A stretch of 64,000 bases of DNA from positions 567,001-631,000 of the forward strand of contig JAYKKM010000415.1 in NCBI GenBank assembly GCA_035772405.1. The letters run 5' to 3'. Origin of the DNA: Chrysogorgia sp. JL179-B06 (Eukaryota; Cnidaria; Anthozoa; Scleralcyonacea; Chrysogorgiidae). The position numbers and the translations under genes are program-made. Shown in pieces: positions 26,101 to 32,798 of the stretch. Position 1 is the first letter of the stretch; every line of letters begins with the position of its first letter. A model generated the notes under the pieces. That model saw only the letters and a list, made by a program, of their open reading frames with translations. It had not been told where the DNA came from and ran no database searches.

Positions 26101-27153
26101 GGGTGGAGGAGGATGAGGAGGAAGGTGAGGAGGATGCGGGGAAGGGATGATAATAGGGAGGACGAGGATGGGAGGAGGAGGAGGGGGAATGTGAGGTAAG
26201 GAGGAGGGTGAGGAAGGTAAGGAGAAGGGTGAGGAGGAATGTGAGGTAAGGAGGGTGAGGAAGGTAAGGAGAAGGGTGAGGAAGGTAAGGAGAAGGGTGA
26301 GGAGGAATGTGAGGTAAGGAGGAGGGTGAGAAAGGTAAGGAGAAGGGTGAGGAGGAATGTGAGGTAAGGAGGAGGGTGAGGAAGGTAAGGAGAAGGGTGA
26401 GGAGGAATGTGAGGTTAGGATGAGGGCGAGGAAGATGATCTGAGAAAGATGATCTGGAGGAGGAAGAGAAAAGAGTGGAAGACTGCGGATCTTGAAAGCA
26501 CAAACACAATATCAGTGTCCCTTCAAACAATCCCAAGAACACTAGCGCTCTTACGTCGTCCCTAATCTCCCAATCTTTCCGTAAAAGGTCAATTCCTTCA
26601 GCTTAGTAATGTGTAATCCATTATTTTGTTACTATAGATCTTAATTCTCTAATTGAACCACTTCGAGCCACCATCCAGCAGAAAGTCAAAGCGAATTCTG
26701 TGAAACAGGAATTTGAGAAACAAGATGAATTAAAACGTTCAGCCTTAAGGGCCACTGTTGCCTTACTTAATGTACCTGACAGTAGTAAGTTATACTTGAC
26801 TTATGCTTTCATATTAGCTGAATACATTGATGAATGATGTATGTGGCAGCTTGGTGGTGTATACGTTTGAATGCGCATGCCCCTCAAATGTTCCTGACGA
26901 GGGTTGAACCTGTAACCTTCCGGTTGCCGGTGAGACGCTCAACCATTGAGCTAATAAAATACTTGTCATGTTATTCGACTCGCAGACTTTTTTAATTTCT
27001 TCTAAAATATTTTCCATCTTTCTTATAGAGACGAACCCGCTTCTCAACGAGTTCATAGCGCAGCTCAAATCGAACAACGAAACAGCATCCATGTTGGAAG
27101 TAATCAAAAAGGACTCTGGTGCAACCAGTTCTGAAGCGATGGACTTAAGCTGA
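593..27153 (+). CDS. CAND1: Cullin-associated NEDD8-dissociated protein 1 (CAND1), 40 exons, 5' end missing
   Basis: CAND1 is a HEAT-repeat protein of nucleus and cytosol that wraps around unneddylated cullin-RBX1 and exchanges substrate-receptor modules of cullin-RING ubiquitin ligases. I read 40 exons whose phases all join with GT-AG borders: 593-694, 1237-1304, 1506-1618, 2181-2281, 3207-3273, 3451-3549, 5886-6012, 6874-6982, 7726-7782, 7894-8003, 8366-8411, 9164-9272, 9378-9492, 9847-9934, 10135-10232, 11172-11283, 11900-11996, 12241-12355, 12629-12760, 13265-13298, 13728-13827, 14094-14179, 14264-14320, 14408-14465, 15217-15302, 16574-16627, 16746-16841, 17260-17327, 18589-18683, 19617-19720, 19834-19901, 22301-22415, 22891-22965, 23078-23149, 23729-23845, 24665-24736, 25395-25505, 25691-25751, 26638-26784, 27029-27153. 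Together they give 1221 codons plus TGA, close to the ~1230 residues of vertebrate CAND1. Diagnostic stretches include [59 protein letters not shown] and [19 protein letters not shown]. The acidic loop seen in other CAND1 proteins spans exons 10-11 ([15 protein letters not shown], then YSDDDDMSW). The ATG at 593 directly follows an acceptor AG and matches an internal Met of the family, so it is probably not the start codon. Some splice sites were chosen by family alignment and phase. Confidence 0.97.
1397..1482. repeat. (GTCT)n microsatellite
   Basis: A run of about 21 GTCT units with one GTTT interruption, inside CAND1 intron 2 just before the exon at 1506. It produces spurious Cys/Leu/Ser and Asp/Arg/Gln reading frames on the two strands. 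Confidence 0.97.
1905..2130. repeat. AT-rich low-complexity tract
   Basis: Nearly pure TTAATTAATTATT-type sequence in CAND1 intron 3, with many short palindromes. No gene is visible. Confidence 0.9.
2940..3150. repeat. GTAACTAGTTAC-type dispersed repeat, copy 1
   Basis: The stretch is rich in GTAACTAGTTACA motifs. A related sequence in opposite orientation occurs at about 55640-56200, where the flanking 'caatatcggtaactgaaa' of this copy appears as a diverged reverse complement. This suggests a dispersed repeat rather than a local one. Confidence 0.6.
3615..4368. mobile_element. hAT-like MITE with 8-bp target site duplication
   Basis: The ends are inverted repeats: CAGGGGTGGCGC at 3615-3626 and its complement ending at 4368. 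They are flanked by CTCAAAAG (3607-3614) and TTCAAAAG (4369-4376), an 8-bp target duplication with one mismatch. TIRs starting CAGGG with 8-bp duplications are characteristic of hAT elements. No transposase is present; the interior holds a T-rich TTCTTTTTT tract at 4029-4260, and the right end repeats CTAGCGCCACCCCT three times. Confidence 0.8.
4029..4260. repeat. TTCTTTTTTC pyrimidine minisatellite
   Basis: Tandem TTCTTTTTTC-type units within the hAT-like MITE. It yields spurious Phe/Ser-rich (+) and Lys/Glu-rich (-) reading frames and no gene. Confidence 0.95.
4395..5126. mobile_element. Nested foldback MITE, GACACTCCACCCC family copy 1
   Basis: The outer arms (about 4400-4440 and 5085-5126) are inverted copies ending in AGAGAAATAGGAGAAC-type sequence. 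The inner palindrome, about 4533-5079, starts GGGGACACTCCACCCC and contains a long arm repeated in reverse, around AAATTAATGGGAGCGACCGC. It lies in CAND1 intron 6. Related inner elements occur at 7226-7565 and 53009-53426, and the outer arm end recurs near 9990-10030. Confidence 0.8.
6188..6368. mobile_element. Foldback MITE
   Basis: Two ~70-bp arms in inverted orientation (about 6197-6262 and 6300-6366) share CAGTTATAGATGCACAGAG and GTTCTTACCACGT. It lies in CAND1 intron 7 and encodes nothing. The arms are almost identical, so the insertion is probably fairly young. Confidence 0.8.
6467..6686. mobile_element. Foldback MITE
   Basis: Inverted arms starting ACTATTCACAGGAAATGACG on the left and matching its complement on the right, with a short spacer near 6560-6590. 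It lies in CAND1 intron 7, directly downstream of another foldback element. Confidence 0.75.
7226..7565. mobile_element. Foldback MITE, GACACTCCACCCC family copy 2
   Basis: It has the same internal sequence as the copy at 4533-5079, including CGCATTAATTTTTGAC, a GAAATCCTTCACAATAG-type centre and the reverse arm ending near AAAGCTAAATTTTC. It lies in CAND1 intron 8 and encodes no protein. Confidence 0.75.
7565..7675. repeat. CTAGTGTTCCTAGT minisatellite
   Basis: Short tandem variants of CCTAGTGTTCCTAGTTTCC abut the right edge of the MITE at 7226-7565. The long open frame across them is an artefact of this simple composition. Confidence 0.9.
8500..9130 (+). mobile_element. LINE (non-LTR retrotransposon) 3' fragment
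   Basis: The frame reads [16 protein letters not shown] before a stop near 8556. It resumes with [20 protein letters not shown] and [12 protein letters not shown], stopping at 8743-8745. A motif of the LWNxLP...FKxxLKTxxF type is typical of the C-terminus of LINE reverse-transcriptase ORFs. Upstream polymerase motifs are absent, so this is a 5'-truncated dead copy in CAND1 intron 11. An ATGACATGACATGA-type tail lies at about 9120-9135. Confidence 0.8.
9548..9634. repeat. (GGAA)n/(GGGA)n microsatellite
   Basis: Simple purine repeat in CAND1 intron 13. Confidence 0.97.
10265..11105. repeat. CTCTCTATTAAGCGCCCC minisatellite
   Basis: About 45 units of 16-20 bp that vary mainly in the C-run and in GCGC, GCCC, GTCC and GCTC. 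The array fills most of CAND1 intron 15. Sub-blocks of one variant cluster together, as expected from local unequal exchange. Confidence 0.95.
11286..11735. repeat. GGGAGG/GATGTAGATAGA purine minisatellite
   Basis: Purine-rich tandem sequence in CAND1 intron 16 with interspersed AGATGTAGATAGATGTAG units. It produces a Pro/Ser/Leu-rich minus-strand frame that is not a gene. Confidence 0.95.
12101..12178. repeat. 21-bp tandem repeat, about four copies
   Basis: Units of TACTGCGCTATTTTAAAACTA in CAND1 intron 17, a short distance before exon 18. Confidence 0.95.
12329..12496 (+). repeat. 42-bp tandem duplication covering the end of CAND1 exon 18 and its splice donor (4 copies)
   Basis: Four near-identical 42-bp units begin at 12329, 12371, 12413 and 12455. 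Each contains the last coding bases of exon 18 (VKERAISC) and the donor ATGTAAGG. Only the first donor (exon end 12355) keeps the CAND1 frame, because reading through any unit meets an in-frame TAA right after the ATG. The unit is 14 codons long, so frame is preserved between copies. Use of donors 2-4 would therefore make a premature-stop transcript. Confidence 0.95.
12822..13118. mobile_element. Inverted-repeat element enclosing a telomere-like minisatellite
   Basis: The ends are inverted: TAAAAGGGATGTCTCAAAAG (12822 on) and the complementary TTGGAGTCATCCCTTTTA (to 13117). The interior (12894-13073) is tandem GGGTTAGGATTGAGATTTG-type units with TTAGGG runs. A sequence like the left end recurs at 53414-53436, supporting a dispersed element. 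It lies in CAND1 intron 19. Confidence 0.7.
13555..13677. repeat. TGACGTCATCACTAAAA tandem repeat (CRE-like sites)
   Basis: About five imperfect 24-28-bp units, four of which contain the palindrome TGACGTCA, the binding sequence of CREB/ATF factors. It lies in CAND1 intron 20. Regulatory function is not shown by the sequence. Confidence 0.85.
13838..13985. repeat. Direct duplication of a ~70-bp SINE-like segment
   Basis: Two adjacent copies share CAGAAGGTTACAGG, then GTACACATATGTAACCTT and CATTCATCATC, in CAND1 intron 21. The TGGTTATCAGAAGGTTACAGG part resembles the tRNA-like heads seen at 48655 and 54710. Confidence 0.7.
14545..15055. repeat. Segment bracketed by a 22-bp direct repeat
   Basis: GGGTCGGTATAGTGGATATT occurs at about 14549 and again at about 15028 in CAND1 intron 24, each followed by CCT. 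The interior has two adjacent ATGGGTGT-TAGTTTTACCAC units. It could be an insertion or a local duplication; no coding sequence is visible. Confidence 0.55.
15744..16231. mobile_element. Foldback MITE, TTTAAAGTGCCCCTAACCT type
   Basis: A ~488-bp element whose arms (about 15745-15915 and 16065-16230) are inverted copies. They share TTAAAGTGCCCCTAACCT at the ends and CATATCAAACAAACTGATAT inside. It lies in CAND1 intron 25. The inner motif is shared with the foldback element at 58537-58999, so the two appear to be related families. Confidence 0.85.
16340..16408. repeat. Hairpin repeat
   Basis: A 20-bp perfect inverted repeat, CCGGAAAAAGCGTATTGC and its complement, separated by ~24 bp. Possibly a tiny MITE remnant in CAND1 intron 25. 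Confidence 0.7.
17092..17201. repeat. (TTG)n(TCGTTG)n microsatellite
   Basis: Trinucleotide tract in CAND1 intron 27 just before the exon at 17260. It generates poly-Leu (+) and poly-Asn/Asp (-) frames. Confidence 0.97.
17360..17590. mobile_element. Two adjacent foldback segments
   Basis: The first palindrome pairs about 17367-17409 with 17446-17490 (CTCAGCGGTT and CTCTTGCGCAGAGG-type ends). The second pairs 17505-17530 with 17560-17584 (GGACTAGATCGGG and its complement). Both lie in CAND1 intron 28 and encode nothing. Confidence 0.65.
18380..18500. mobile_element. Small palindromic element
   Basis: Inverted arms TTAGTGATTAAAT...AGGATTTGTGGAA and complement, in CAND1 intron 28. Similar CGGGCGATTTAATCTCTAATT sequence just upstream (about 18110-18160) may be a degraded relative. 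Confidence 0.65.
18814..19192. mobile_element. Foldback MITE with TTAAGGTGGCTC ends
   Basis: The 379-bp element starts TTAAGGTGGCTC and ends with the perfect complement. The arms pair across most of the length, with AAATCATGAAAAATTTGCAT against its reverse copy. It lies in CAND1 intron 29. The TTAA at both ends could be part of the target site. Confidence 0.85.
19953..21797. repeat. 1.85-kb CATATCCTCATCCT minisatellite
   Basis: Tandem units of about 43-48 bp built from CATATCCTCATCCTATCC, TCATCCTTAACCTTATCCCA and TCTTCTTC, arranged in higher-order blocks. The early part alternates ATTCAATATCC and CTTCCATATCC units; the later part has CCTCCTCATCATCC variants. It occupies CAND1 intron 31 and leaves no long open frame. 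Confidence 0.95.
22590..22800 (+). mobile_element. tRNA-derived SINE-like element
   Basis: A tRNA-like head has an A-box-like ATTAGAGTGGCTGTC and a degenerate B box GAGATTGAATCCT. It is followed by the module CTCCGGGTACTCTGGTTTCC near 22716, of a kind I recall from many invertebrate SINE bodies. It lies in CAND1 intron 32. The 3' limit is uncertain. Confidence 0.6.
23212..23574. mobile_element. TIR element, ACAGTAAACACCCGCGTATA
   Basis: 26-bp terminal inverted repeats start ACAGTAAACACCCGCG on the left and end with the exact complement at ~23573, both followed inward by TAAGAACC. Inside, TAAGAACCT-type units recur. No transposase. Located in CAND1 intron 34. Confidence 0.85.
24310..24410 (-). 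mobile_element. tRNA-like SINE fragment
   Basis: On the minus strand the segment reads GTTGTGGTCTAGTGGTTACC, an A-box-like tRNA start, without a convincing B box or cloverleaf. Probably a SINE remnant in CAND1 intron 35. Confidence 0.4.
25003..25216. mobile_element. Foldback MITE
   Basis: Inverted arms pair AATAGAATAGGTTTGCC, then TCTCTATAACGTGATCGAAA and AGTAATAAAAACACTCGAG, with their complements in the right half. It lies in CAND1 intron 36. Confidence 0.75.
25260..25325 (+). mobile_element. tRNA-like SINE head
   Basis: AAATAGTTAGAGTGCCTTAC (A-box-like) and GGGGTTCGACTGCC (B-box-like) are spaced as in a tRNA, but the stems do not pair well. I read it as a SINE head rather than a functional tRNA. 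Confidence 0.45.
25757..26440. repeat. GGAGGAGGGTGAGGA purine minisatellite
   Basis: ~680 bp of GA-rich tandem sequence in CAND1 intron 38; the right half has regular GTGAGGAAGGTAAGGAGAAG units. The 261-residue Ser/Pro/Leu-rich minus-strand frame is a composition artefact. Confidence 0.95.
26885..26960 (-). mobile_element. tRNA-like SINE head
   Basis: On the minus strand: TTAGCTCAATGGTTGAGCGT (A box) then GGTTACAGGTTCAACCC (B box). The anticodon arm does not form a normal stem. It lies in the last CAND1 intron and resembles the heads at 48655 and 54710. Confidence 0.55.
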
Positions 27154-27770
27154 GTAATTTCTTTGCTCGTCAATGGTTTCCCCATGAAACGAGAGACGGT
27201 TTGTGATTTTTGCGGAGTAAATATCTGTTTCGCGTTATCACCATGATTGGCAACTCCCATCAAAATCATTTGTCCAAAGTGAACATTACCGCGAACATTT
27301 CACCGCCATTATTTTGATGTTACTTCTTCGAGAAGTTTGTAAAGCGAATTCTTCTGAAAAATATATTGAATTTCCCATAGTATTTTTTTGTTCTAGCAGA
27401 GGAACTCGTCGCGCAATACGGTCCTGCCTGCAGCTGGCTTAAAAATGTATTTTTGCGCATGATAAGAAATTTTGAAAATCCTTCGTAGACTGTTCACTTT
27501 GTTCACCTGTTTTCAAATCGTTTTCTCTAAGTGTTCTGTCCTGATGGTGGATTCAACATCGTGCTTCGGGTTTGTTACCCTAAATTATGTGTCGTTACCA
27601 GATTAAAGAGGCGCGTGATGTTTACGTGGAATCTGCTCTGAATGGTCGTCGTGTACCTTGGGAATGCGTTAAGATTTGATTTGAATATTCATTGTATTCA
27701 AAACAGTCAAGAAAGTGAAGTTTGTAAGTAACCACACGATGAATAAAATGTATTTCAACCGCCAAAGTCT
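27154..27770 (+). promoter_or_regulatory. CAND1 3' UTR with polyadenylation signals
   Basis: The sequence after the CAND1 stop shows no further coding potential. An AATAAA lies at 27742-27747 and a second at 27833-27838. Either could direct cleavage of the CAND1 transcript, and the first is followed by T-rich sequence. The assignment rests on position only. Confidence 0.5.
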
Positions 27771-28268
27771 GGTTTATCTTGTTTTGTTGCTGTTTTCTCT
27801 TCGTTTGCACTAATGCCGTTCAATCTTAAAGCAATAAAGGAGATGCGAATAGCAAATATTTGCACGCGAATAGGAATTTTATGTATTTAATCTTCTCCGT
27901 TCCCTATATGTATGGCCGGGTTTAGACGTCGAAGTTCCGTCGCATTTAATTCGTCGCATTTAATGCGACCTATTTTTTTCGACGGAAATGCGACGTCTAA
28001 ACTGATTTTATTCGACGCGTCGCATTTAATGCGACGCTGTCGAATTATGCGACGAGGCTGCGACGTCGCATAAAATGCATAAATTCGCATAAAATGCATA
28101 ATGCGTCGCATAAAATGCATAAATTAGTATAATTCATTTTTCTATCCCTCATTATCCTATAAAACCACATTTTATGCTGCGTGGCGTGCTTCGTGGGATC
28201 CACGAACTTCATTTTCAATGTGGATTATTAAAGTAGTGTGCTGCGGAGACAGTGTATAAATACAAATC

Positions 28269-28412
28269 GAGAGATAGAAAGGTCAGTGTACTGCCAAATA
28301 ACGGAATACGTATGGTCTAACGTTCCCTCGGTCGCTCGAAACGTTAGATCATATATACGTATTCCGTTATCGTTATTGGGTATTTGGCCGTACACCGACC
28401 TTTCTATCTCAC
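28269..28412. mobile_element. Palindromic MITE
   Basis: GAGATAGAAAGGTC and ATAACGGAATACGTAT on the left pair with complementary arms ending near 28410. It lies between the outer TIR and the long-TIR element. Confidence 0.7.
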
Positions 28413-28621
28413 GACTTCCTATATGTACGTGCTTATAAGACAAAATATTGTTGTATTCGTTGTGGCGTTCCGTTTGTAAAGCAAACAAAAGCGGTTGTTT
28501 CACCGTGTAGCAGAGCACAGAGTGCGTCACAGATAATCAGTTTGTAATCACGATAATCGCTCAAAATATCCTATATTACATGCTCCACAATCACACCAAC
28601 ACGTCGTCTGAACGTACATAC

Positions 28622-29640
28622 TTTAGTGCCAGAGTGCCAGTTGGCCAGAGTGCCAGTTGGCCAGAGTTATATTGCGCACTGACTATAGTCGGCCAGAGTG
28701 CCAGTTGGCCAGAGTAATATAATACACTGACTTGTTTAATACTTTCGGCCAGAGTGCCAGTTGGCCAGAGTAATATTATACACTGACTTTTGACCAGAGT
28801 GCCAGTTGGCCAGACTTGTTAAGTTCGGCCATATAGTGCCAGTTGGCCAAACTCGTTACTTTCGGCCAGAGTGCCAGTTGGCCAGAGTTATATTGCGCAC
28901 TGACTTAGTCGGCCAGAGTGCCAGTTGGCCAGAGTAATATTATACACTGACTTTTTGGCCAGAGTGCCAGTTGGCCAGAGTAATAATAATATACAGACTT
29001 TCGGCCAGAGTGCCAGAGTAATAGTATACACTGACTTTTGGCCACAGTGCCAGTTGGCCAGACTTGTTACGTTCGGCCAGAGTGCCAGTTGGCCTTTCGT
29101 TACTTTCGCCAGAGTGCCAGTTGGCCAGAGTAATAATAATATACACTGACTTTCGGCCAGAGTGCCAGTTGGCCAGACTTGTTACTTTCGGCCAGAGTGC
29201 CAGTTGGCCAGAGTAATCTTATACCGACTGACTTTTGGCCAGAGTGCCAGTTGGCCAGACTTGTTACTTTCGGCCAGAGTGCCAGTTGGCCAGAGTAATC
29301 TTATACACTGACTTTTGGCCAGAGTGCCAGTTGGCCAGACTTGTTACTTTCGGCCAGAGTGCCAGTTGGCCAGAGTAATCTTATACACTGACGTTTGGCC
29401 AGAGTGCCAGTTGGCCAGACTTGTTAGGTTCGGCCAGAGTGCCAGTTGGCCAGAGTAATAATAATATACAGACTTTCGGCCAGAGTGCCAGTTGGCCAGA
29501 GTAATATTATACACTGACTTTTGGCCAGAGTGCCAGTTGGCCAGACTTGTTAGGTTCGGCCAGAGTGCCAGTTGGCCAGAGTAATAATATATAAATAATA
29601 CAGTAAATACACTGACTTATTTAATACTTTCGTCCAGAGT
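28622..29640. repeat. Left TIR tandem array (GGCCAGAGTGCCAGTTGGCC)
   Basis: Over twenty copies of GGCCAGAGTGCCAGTTGGCC are separated by alternating spacers: AGACTTGTTACTTTC and AGTAATMTTATACACTGACT. The composite period is about 80 bp. The core contains the partial palindrome GCCAGTTGGC. The array is the outer two thirds of the left terminal inverted repeat. Confidence 0.95.
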
Positions 29641-29831
29641 GCCTGTTGGCCTACTACATGTTATGCTTGTTTTTTCTTTCTTTTTTGACAGAACGCCTGT
29701 CGACGGCTAACGAGTGCCAATTTATTTTATACTATAGTTTAGCCTGCATTATCTTTGACAAAGGCCTGAGTCAACAGGTCGAATATGTCAATAAATAATT
29801 AACGTTGTAGTTGATCCCGTTGATATTTCAG

Positions 29832-30089
29832 CTTACCAGAATACCAAAACAGACGAAAAATTTGGCGTAGGTGTTTCAAGCGAAAGAAGTTTTAACAGCG
29901 ATGATGATATAATACCATCATCATACTGCGATATGTTTTCAAATTGTAGTTGGGACAATGAAGAACAAAACTTAGAAGATCTGTTAGAAAACTCTAATTA
30001 TAAAATGGACAAAGATAATGTGAAAAGAATTGTAGATAGAGCAACAAATTTAGCTGCTGACAGTTACGGAAAGTGTGGACAGTTGTAAT
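29832..30089 (+). pseudogene. Exon-like acidic ORF upstream of OTU frame
   Basis: After a good acceptor (TTGATATTTCAG, ending 29831) an open frame encodes an acidic, Ser-rich peptide, including SFNSDDDIIPSSYCDMF, and ends SYGKCGQL at TAA 30087-30089. The OTU frame starts in another phase 12 bp before this stop. I infer that this is the N-terminal part of the OTU/CXC protein, separated by a frameshift or an unseen intron. Confidence 0.5.
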
Positions 30090-30920
30090 GGGCGCAATAG
30101 AATGTTTAATACTGAACACCTTAATCTAATGTCAAGCCCAGCTCTTTTTGCTTTGGGAACTTGTATCAACAAGAATGCTGAGGAAACGTCAAGCGAAGAA
30201 CGCCTGATTAATACTTTGTCTTCCTACAATATGGAGCTCGTAAAGTCGAATGCAGACGGTGACTGCTTGTTTTCCTCCGTTATTTTTGGCTTGAAGCAAA
30301 TTGTTTCTTTGAAGAAATATGAAAACTACAAAAAACATTTAAATCATTTGAATTTGGATTTGAAGGATATGACGACAACTGTTCTCCAATTGCGCAAACT
30401 TCTAGTTTCTGAATGGTTGGCAAATATATCGGAATACGAAAATTTTGTCATAAGTTGTGAAAAATCGTTCCAAGAGCTAGCAGAATCCTACAGAGAAATT
30501 GGTGTATTTGCAGGTCAAATGGGAAATATTATGGTTACAGGACTTGCTAATGTTCTCCGAATAAACATTGTTCTATATACTTCTATGAAAAGAATGGAAA
30601 CTATTCCAGTTGTTCCACGAGAAAAAGCGCTAATAAGCTGCCCAGTTTATCTGGCGTTTAATCACTCAGGATGTGGGCATTATGACGCAGTGGTAGAATC
30701 TACAAATACGGATGCAAGAGAACATGTCATGGCAATGGACCTGGCAACCAATCCCAAGGTCAACCTACAACGACTGAGGATCCAAAGCAAATGCAGCATG
30801 AAGGAAAAGGCTGTCGATGTGGTCGAGGAGCAGCAAAGAAAGACAAATTCAAAGAAAGAACATTTTGCATGCAAGTTCCCGGGGAACGTCGTGTGCAGTG
30901 CCCTTGTTTCCGTGCGCTGA
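30075..30920 (+). pseudogene. OTU-domain cysteine protease ORF of the transposon
   Basis: The open frame (first ATG at 30102) has the OTU-family catalytic motif ADGDCLFSSV (Cys at ORF residue 64) and the His motif GCGHYDAVV (His 202). Helical sequence including GLANVLRINIVLYTS lies between, as in OTU deubiquitinase-like proteases. Near 30700 the meaningful frame appears to shift: the last ~70 residues here (to SALVSVR) look like antiframe, while the +2 frame carries a Gly/Gln/Thr linker and a Cys-rich domain. OTU domains occur in several eukaryotic transposon proteins. Lost frame continuity makes this copy probably non-functional. Confidence 0.75.
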
Positions 30921-31021
30921 AAAAATGTTCGACCTTATGTCACTGTTTTAATTGCAAAAATCCTCATGGTGCGAAACCAGAAAAGGCCGATAATATGCCG
31001 ATCAGTAGTTTTACATCATAG
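30791..31021 (+). pseudogene. CXC-like Cys-rich domain of the OTU protein
   Basis: The frame includes GKGCRCGRGAAKKDK, then RRVQCPCFRALKKC, and CHCFNCKNPHGAKPEK. The CxC...CxCF...C...CxCxxCxNPHG spacing resembles tesmin/TSO1-type CXC zinc-binding modules, which are also known fused to transposon proteins. It overlaps the OTU frame in another phase and ends at TAG 31019-31021, but the same phase reopens at once into the next ORF. That TAG looks like a nonsense mutation. Confidence 0.65.
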
Positions 31022-31396
31022 TTACGATCACGTGAAAAACATGACTTGAATGGTTTACGAAATACAAGCCTAGAGTACATGCTGCAGTGTGGAGAAAAAC
31101 CGAGAGATCCAAATTGGAACTCCATGGAAACGTATGTGTTGAAATCAATCATTGACGAAGTGATCAAAAAAGGAGAAGTTCTAAATGAAACCACTATAAC
31201 AACATGGTATAACGAGCTGGTAGACATTCTAAAAGAACTCCAAGAAGACCAAGGAATGAATTTATCTTTAAGTAAAAAAGACAACAAGGCAATAAAGAAG
31301 ATGATGAAGAAAACAAACCAGCAAGCAGAATTATTTCGGCAGATTTACTTGCAACAAGTCGAAGAAAATATGACACTACTACTAGGTAAAGATTAA
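31022..31396 (+). pseudogene. C-terminal helical region of the OTU/CXC protein
   Basis: It is in the same phase as the CXC ORF after the internal TAG. It contains RNTSLEYMLQCGEKPRDPNW, a TITTWYNELVDILKEL-type helical stretch, and a lysine-rich tail, ending at a TAA at 31394-31396. Function unknown; a DNA-binding helical bundle is possible. An AATAAA follows at 31399-31404. Confidence 0.55.
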
Positions 31397-31574
31397 TTAA
31401 ATAAAGCCCACATCGGATCATTAACACGCATATATATCGCCTTGCCGTTATTCTTTTTAGTTCAATTTAGTTTTTGAGTGTTTATCTTTTTCGATATAAT
31501 CCAAAAAAAAATAACGTTAATACTAAGCGATGTAACGTCCATGTAATTTTTGTGTGCAACCTCCTATAGAAACA

Positions 31575-31578
<4 letters not shown>

Positions 31579-31618
<40 letters not shown>
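31579..31618. repeat. (TA)n left of the hammerhead array
   Basis: About 20 TA units end exactly where the first hammerhead unit begins (AGTACAATATC). It is one of two TA tracts bracketing the array. Confidence 0.97.
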
Positions 31619-31622
<4 letters not shown>

Positions 31623-31677
31623 AATATCTACAGACACGTGTTTCGCTGTTCCACAGCTCATCAGTGTAGCTTGGTAC
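31619..31677 (-). ncRNA. Type I hammerhead ribozyme, copy 1
   Basis: Minus strand, 5' to 3'. Outer stem I is GUAC (31677-31674) with GUAC (31622-31619). An internal loop CAAG/AUAUU follows. Inner stem I is CUACA (31669-31665) with UGUAG (31632-31628). The core CUGAUGA is at 31664-31658. Stem II is GCUGU/ACAGC closed by a GGA loop, then GAAA (31644-31641). The very short stem III comes from the palindrome ACACGUGU. The cleavage triplet is GUC, with predicted cleavage between 31633 and 31632. All invariant core bases are present. A two-base loop cannot close stem III in a monomer, so cleavage is expected mainly in dimeric form, as known for short-stem-III hammerheads of retroelements. Confidence 0.93.
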
Positions 31678-31898
31678 AATCTAGATATGGACATGAGTAC
31701 TAATTATACACAAACCATTGCCAGAGACAACCGCTTGTGGGATAAACAGCGGTCATGCGCACATCCAGAGAGCGTGAAGCGGTATAGGGCCAGAGTGCTC
31801 AAACTACCACAAGGGTAGTGGGCGTTGCATTATCGCTAAAGGACACCTACACCAACTTCACAGAGTGCTCAACAACACCGGAGTGAAGGAGCGTAATA

Positions 31899-31957
31899 GT
31901 ACAATATCTACAGACACGTGTTTCGCTGTTCCACAGCTCATCAGTGTAGCTTGGTAC
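31899..31957 (-). ncRNA. Type I hammerhead ribozyme, copy 2
   Basis: Identical to copy 1. Predicted cleavage between 31913 and 31912, giving a 280-nt spacing. Confidence 0.93.
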
Positions 31958-32179
31958 AATCTAGATATGGACATGAGTACTAATTATACACAAACCATTG
32001 CCAGAGACAACCGCTTGTGGGATAAACAGCGGGTCATGCGCACATCCAGAGAGCGTGAAGCGGTATAGGGCCAGAGTGCTCAAACTACCACAAGGGTAGT
32101 GGGCGTTGCATTATCGCTAAAGGACACCTACACCAACTTCACAGAGTGCTCAACAACACCGGAGTGAAGGAGCGTAATA

Positions 32180-32238
32180 GTACAATATCTACAGACACGT
32201 GTTTCGCTGTTCCACAGCTCATCAGTGTAGCTTGGTAC
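32180..32238 (-). ncRNA. Type I hammerhead ribozyme, copy 3
   Basis: Identical core and stems. Predicted cleavage between 32194 and 32193. Confidence 0.93.
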
Positions 32239-32459
32239 AATCTAGATATGGACATGAGTACTAATTATACACAAACCATTGCCAGAGACAACCGCTTGTG
32301 GGATAAACAGCGGTCATGCGCACATCCAGAGAGCGTGAAGCGGTATAGGGCCAGAGTGCTCAAACTACCACAAGGGTAGTGGGCGTTGCATTATCGCTAA
32401 AGGACACCTACACCAACTTCACAGAGTGCTCAACAACACCGGAGTGAAGGAGCGTAATA

Positions 32460-32518
32460 GTACAATATCTACAGACACGTGTTTCGCTGTTCCACAGCTC
32501 ATCAGTGTAGCTTGGTAC
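32460..32518 (-). ncRNA. Type I hammerhead ribozyme, copy 4
   Basis: Identical core and stems. Predicted cleavage between 32474 and 32473. Confidence 0.93.
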
Positions 32519-32739
32519 AATCTAGATATGGACATGAGTACTAATTATACACAAACCATTGCCAGAGACAACCGCTTGTGGGATAAACAGCGGTCATGCG
32601 CACATCCAGAGAGCGTGAAGCGGTATAGGGCCAGAGTGCTCAAACTACCACAAGGGTAGTGGGCGTTGCATTATCGCTAAAGGACACCTACACCAACTTC
32701 ACAGAGTGCTCAACAACACCGGAGTGAAGGAGCGTAATA

Positions 32740-32798
32740 GTACAATATCTACAGACACGTGTTTCGCTGTTCCACAGCTCATCAGTGTAGCTTGGTAC
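32740..32798 (-). ncRNA. Type I hammerhead ribozyme, copy 5
   Basis: Identical core and stems. Predicted cleavage between 32754 and 32753. Confidence 0.93.

Noticed and set aside
25757..26542. 261-codon minus-strand Ser/Pro/Leu-rich frame
   Set aside because: Lies on a GA-rich minisatellite inside a CAND1 intron; composition alone keeps it open.
26814..27269. 151-codon minus-strand frame across the CAND1 3' end
   Set aside because: Antisense to the last CAND1 exon and a SINE head; no domain features.
28622..29640. CRISPR-like appearance of regularly spaced repeats
   Set aside because: The 'spacers' are themselves repeated, the array is mirrored at 35855-37135 as part of inverted arms, and the DNA is animal (spliced genes).
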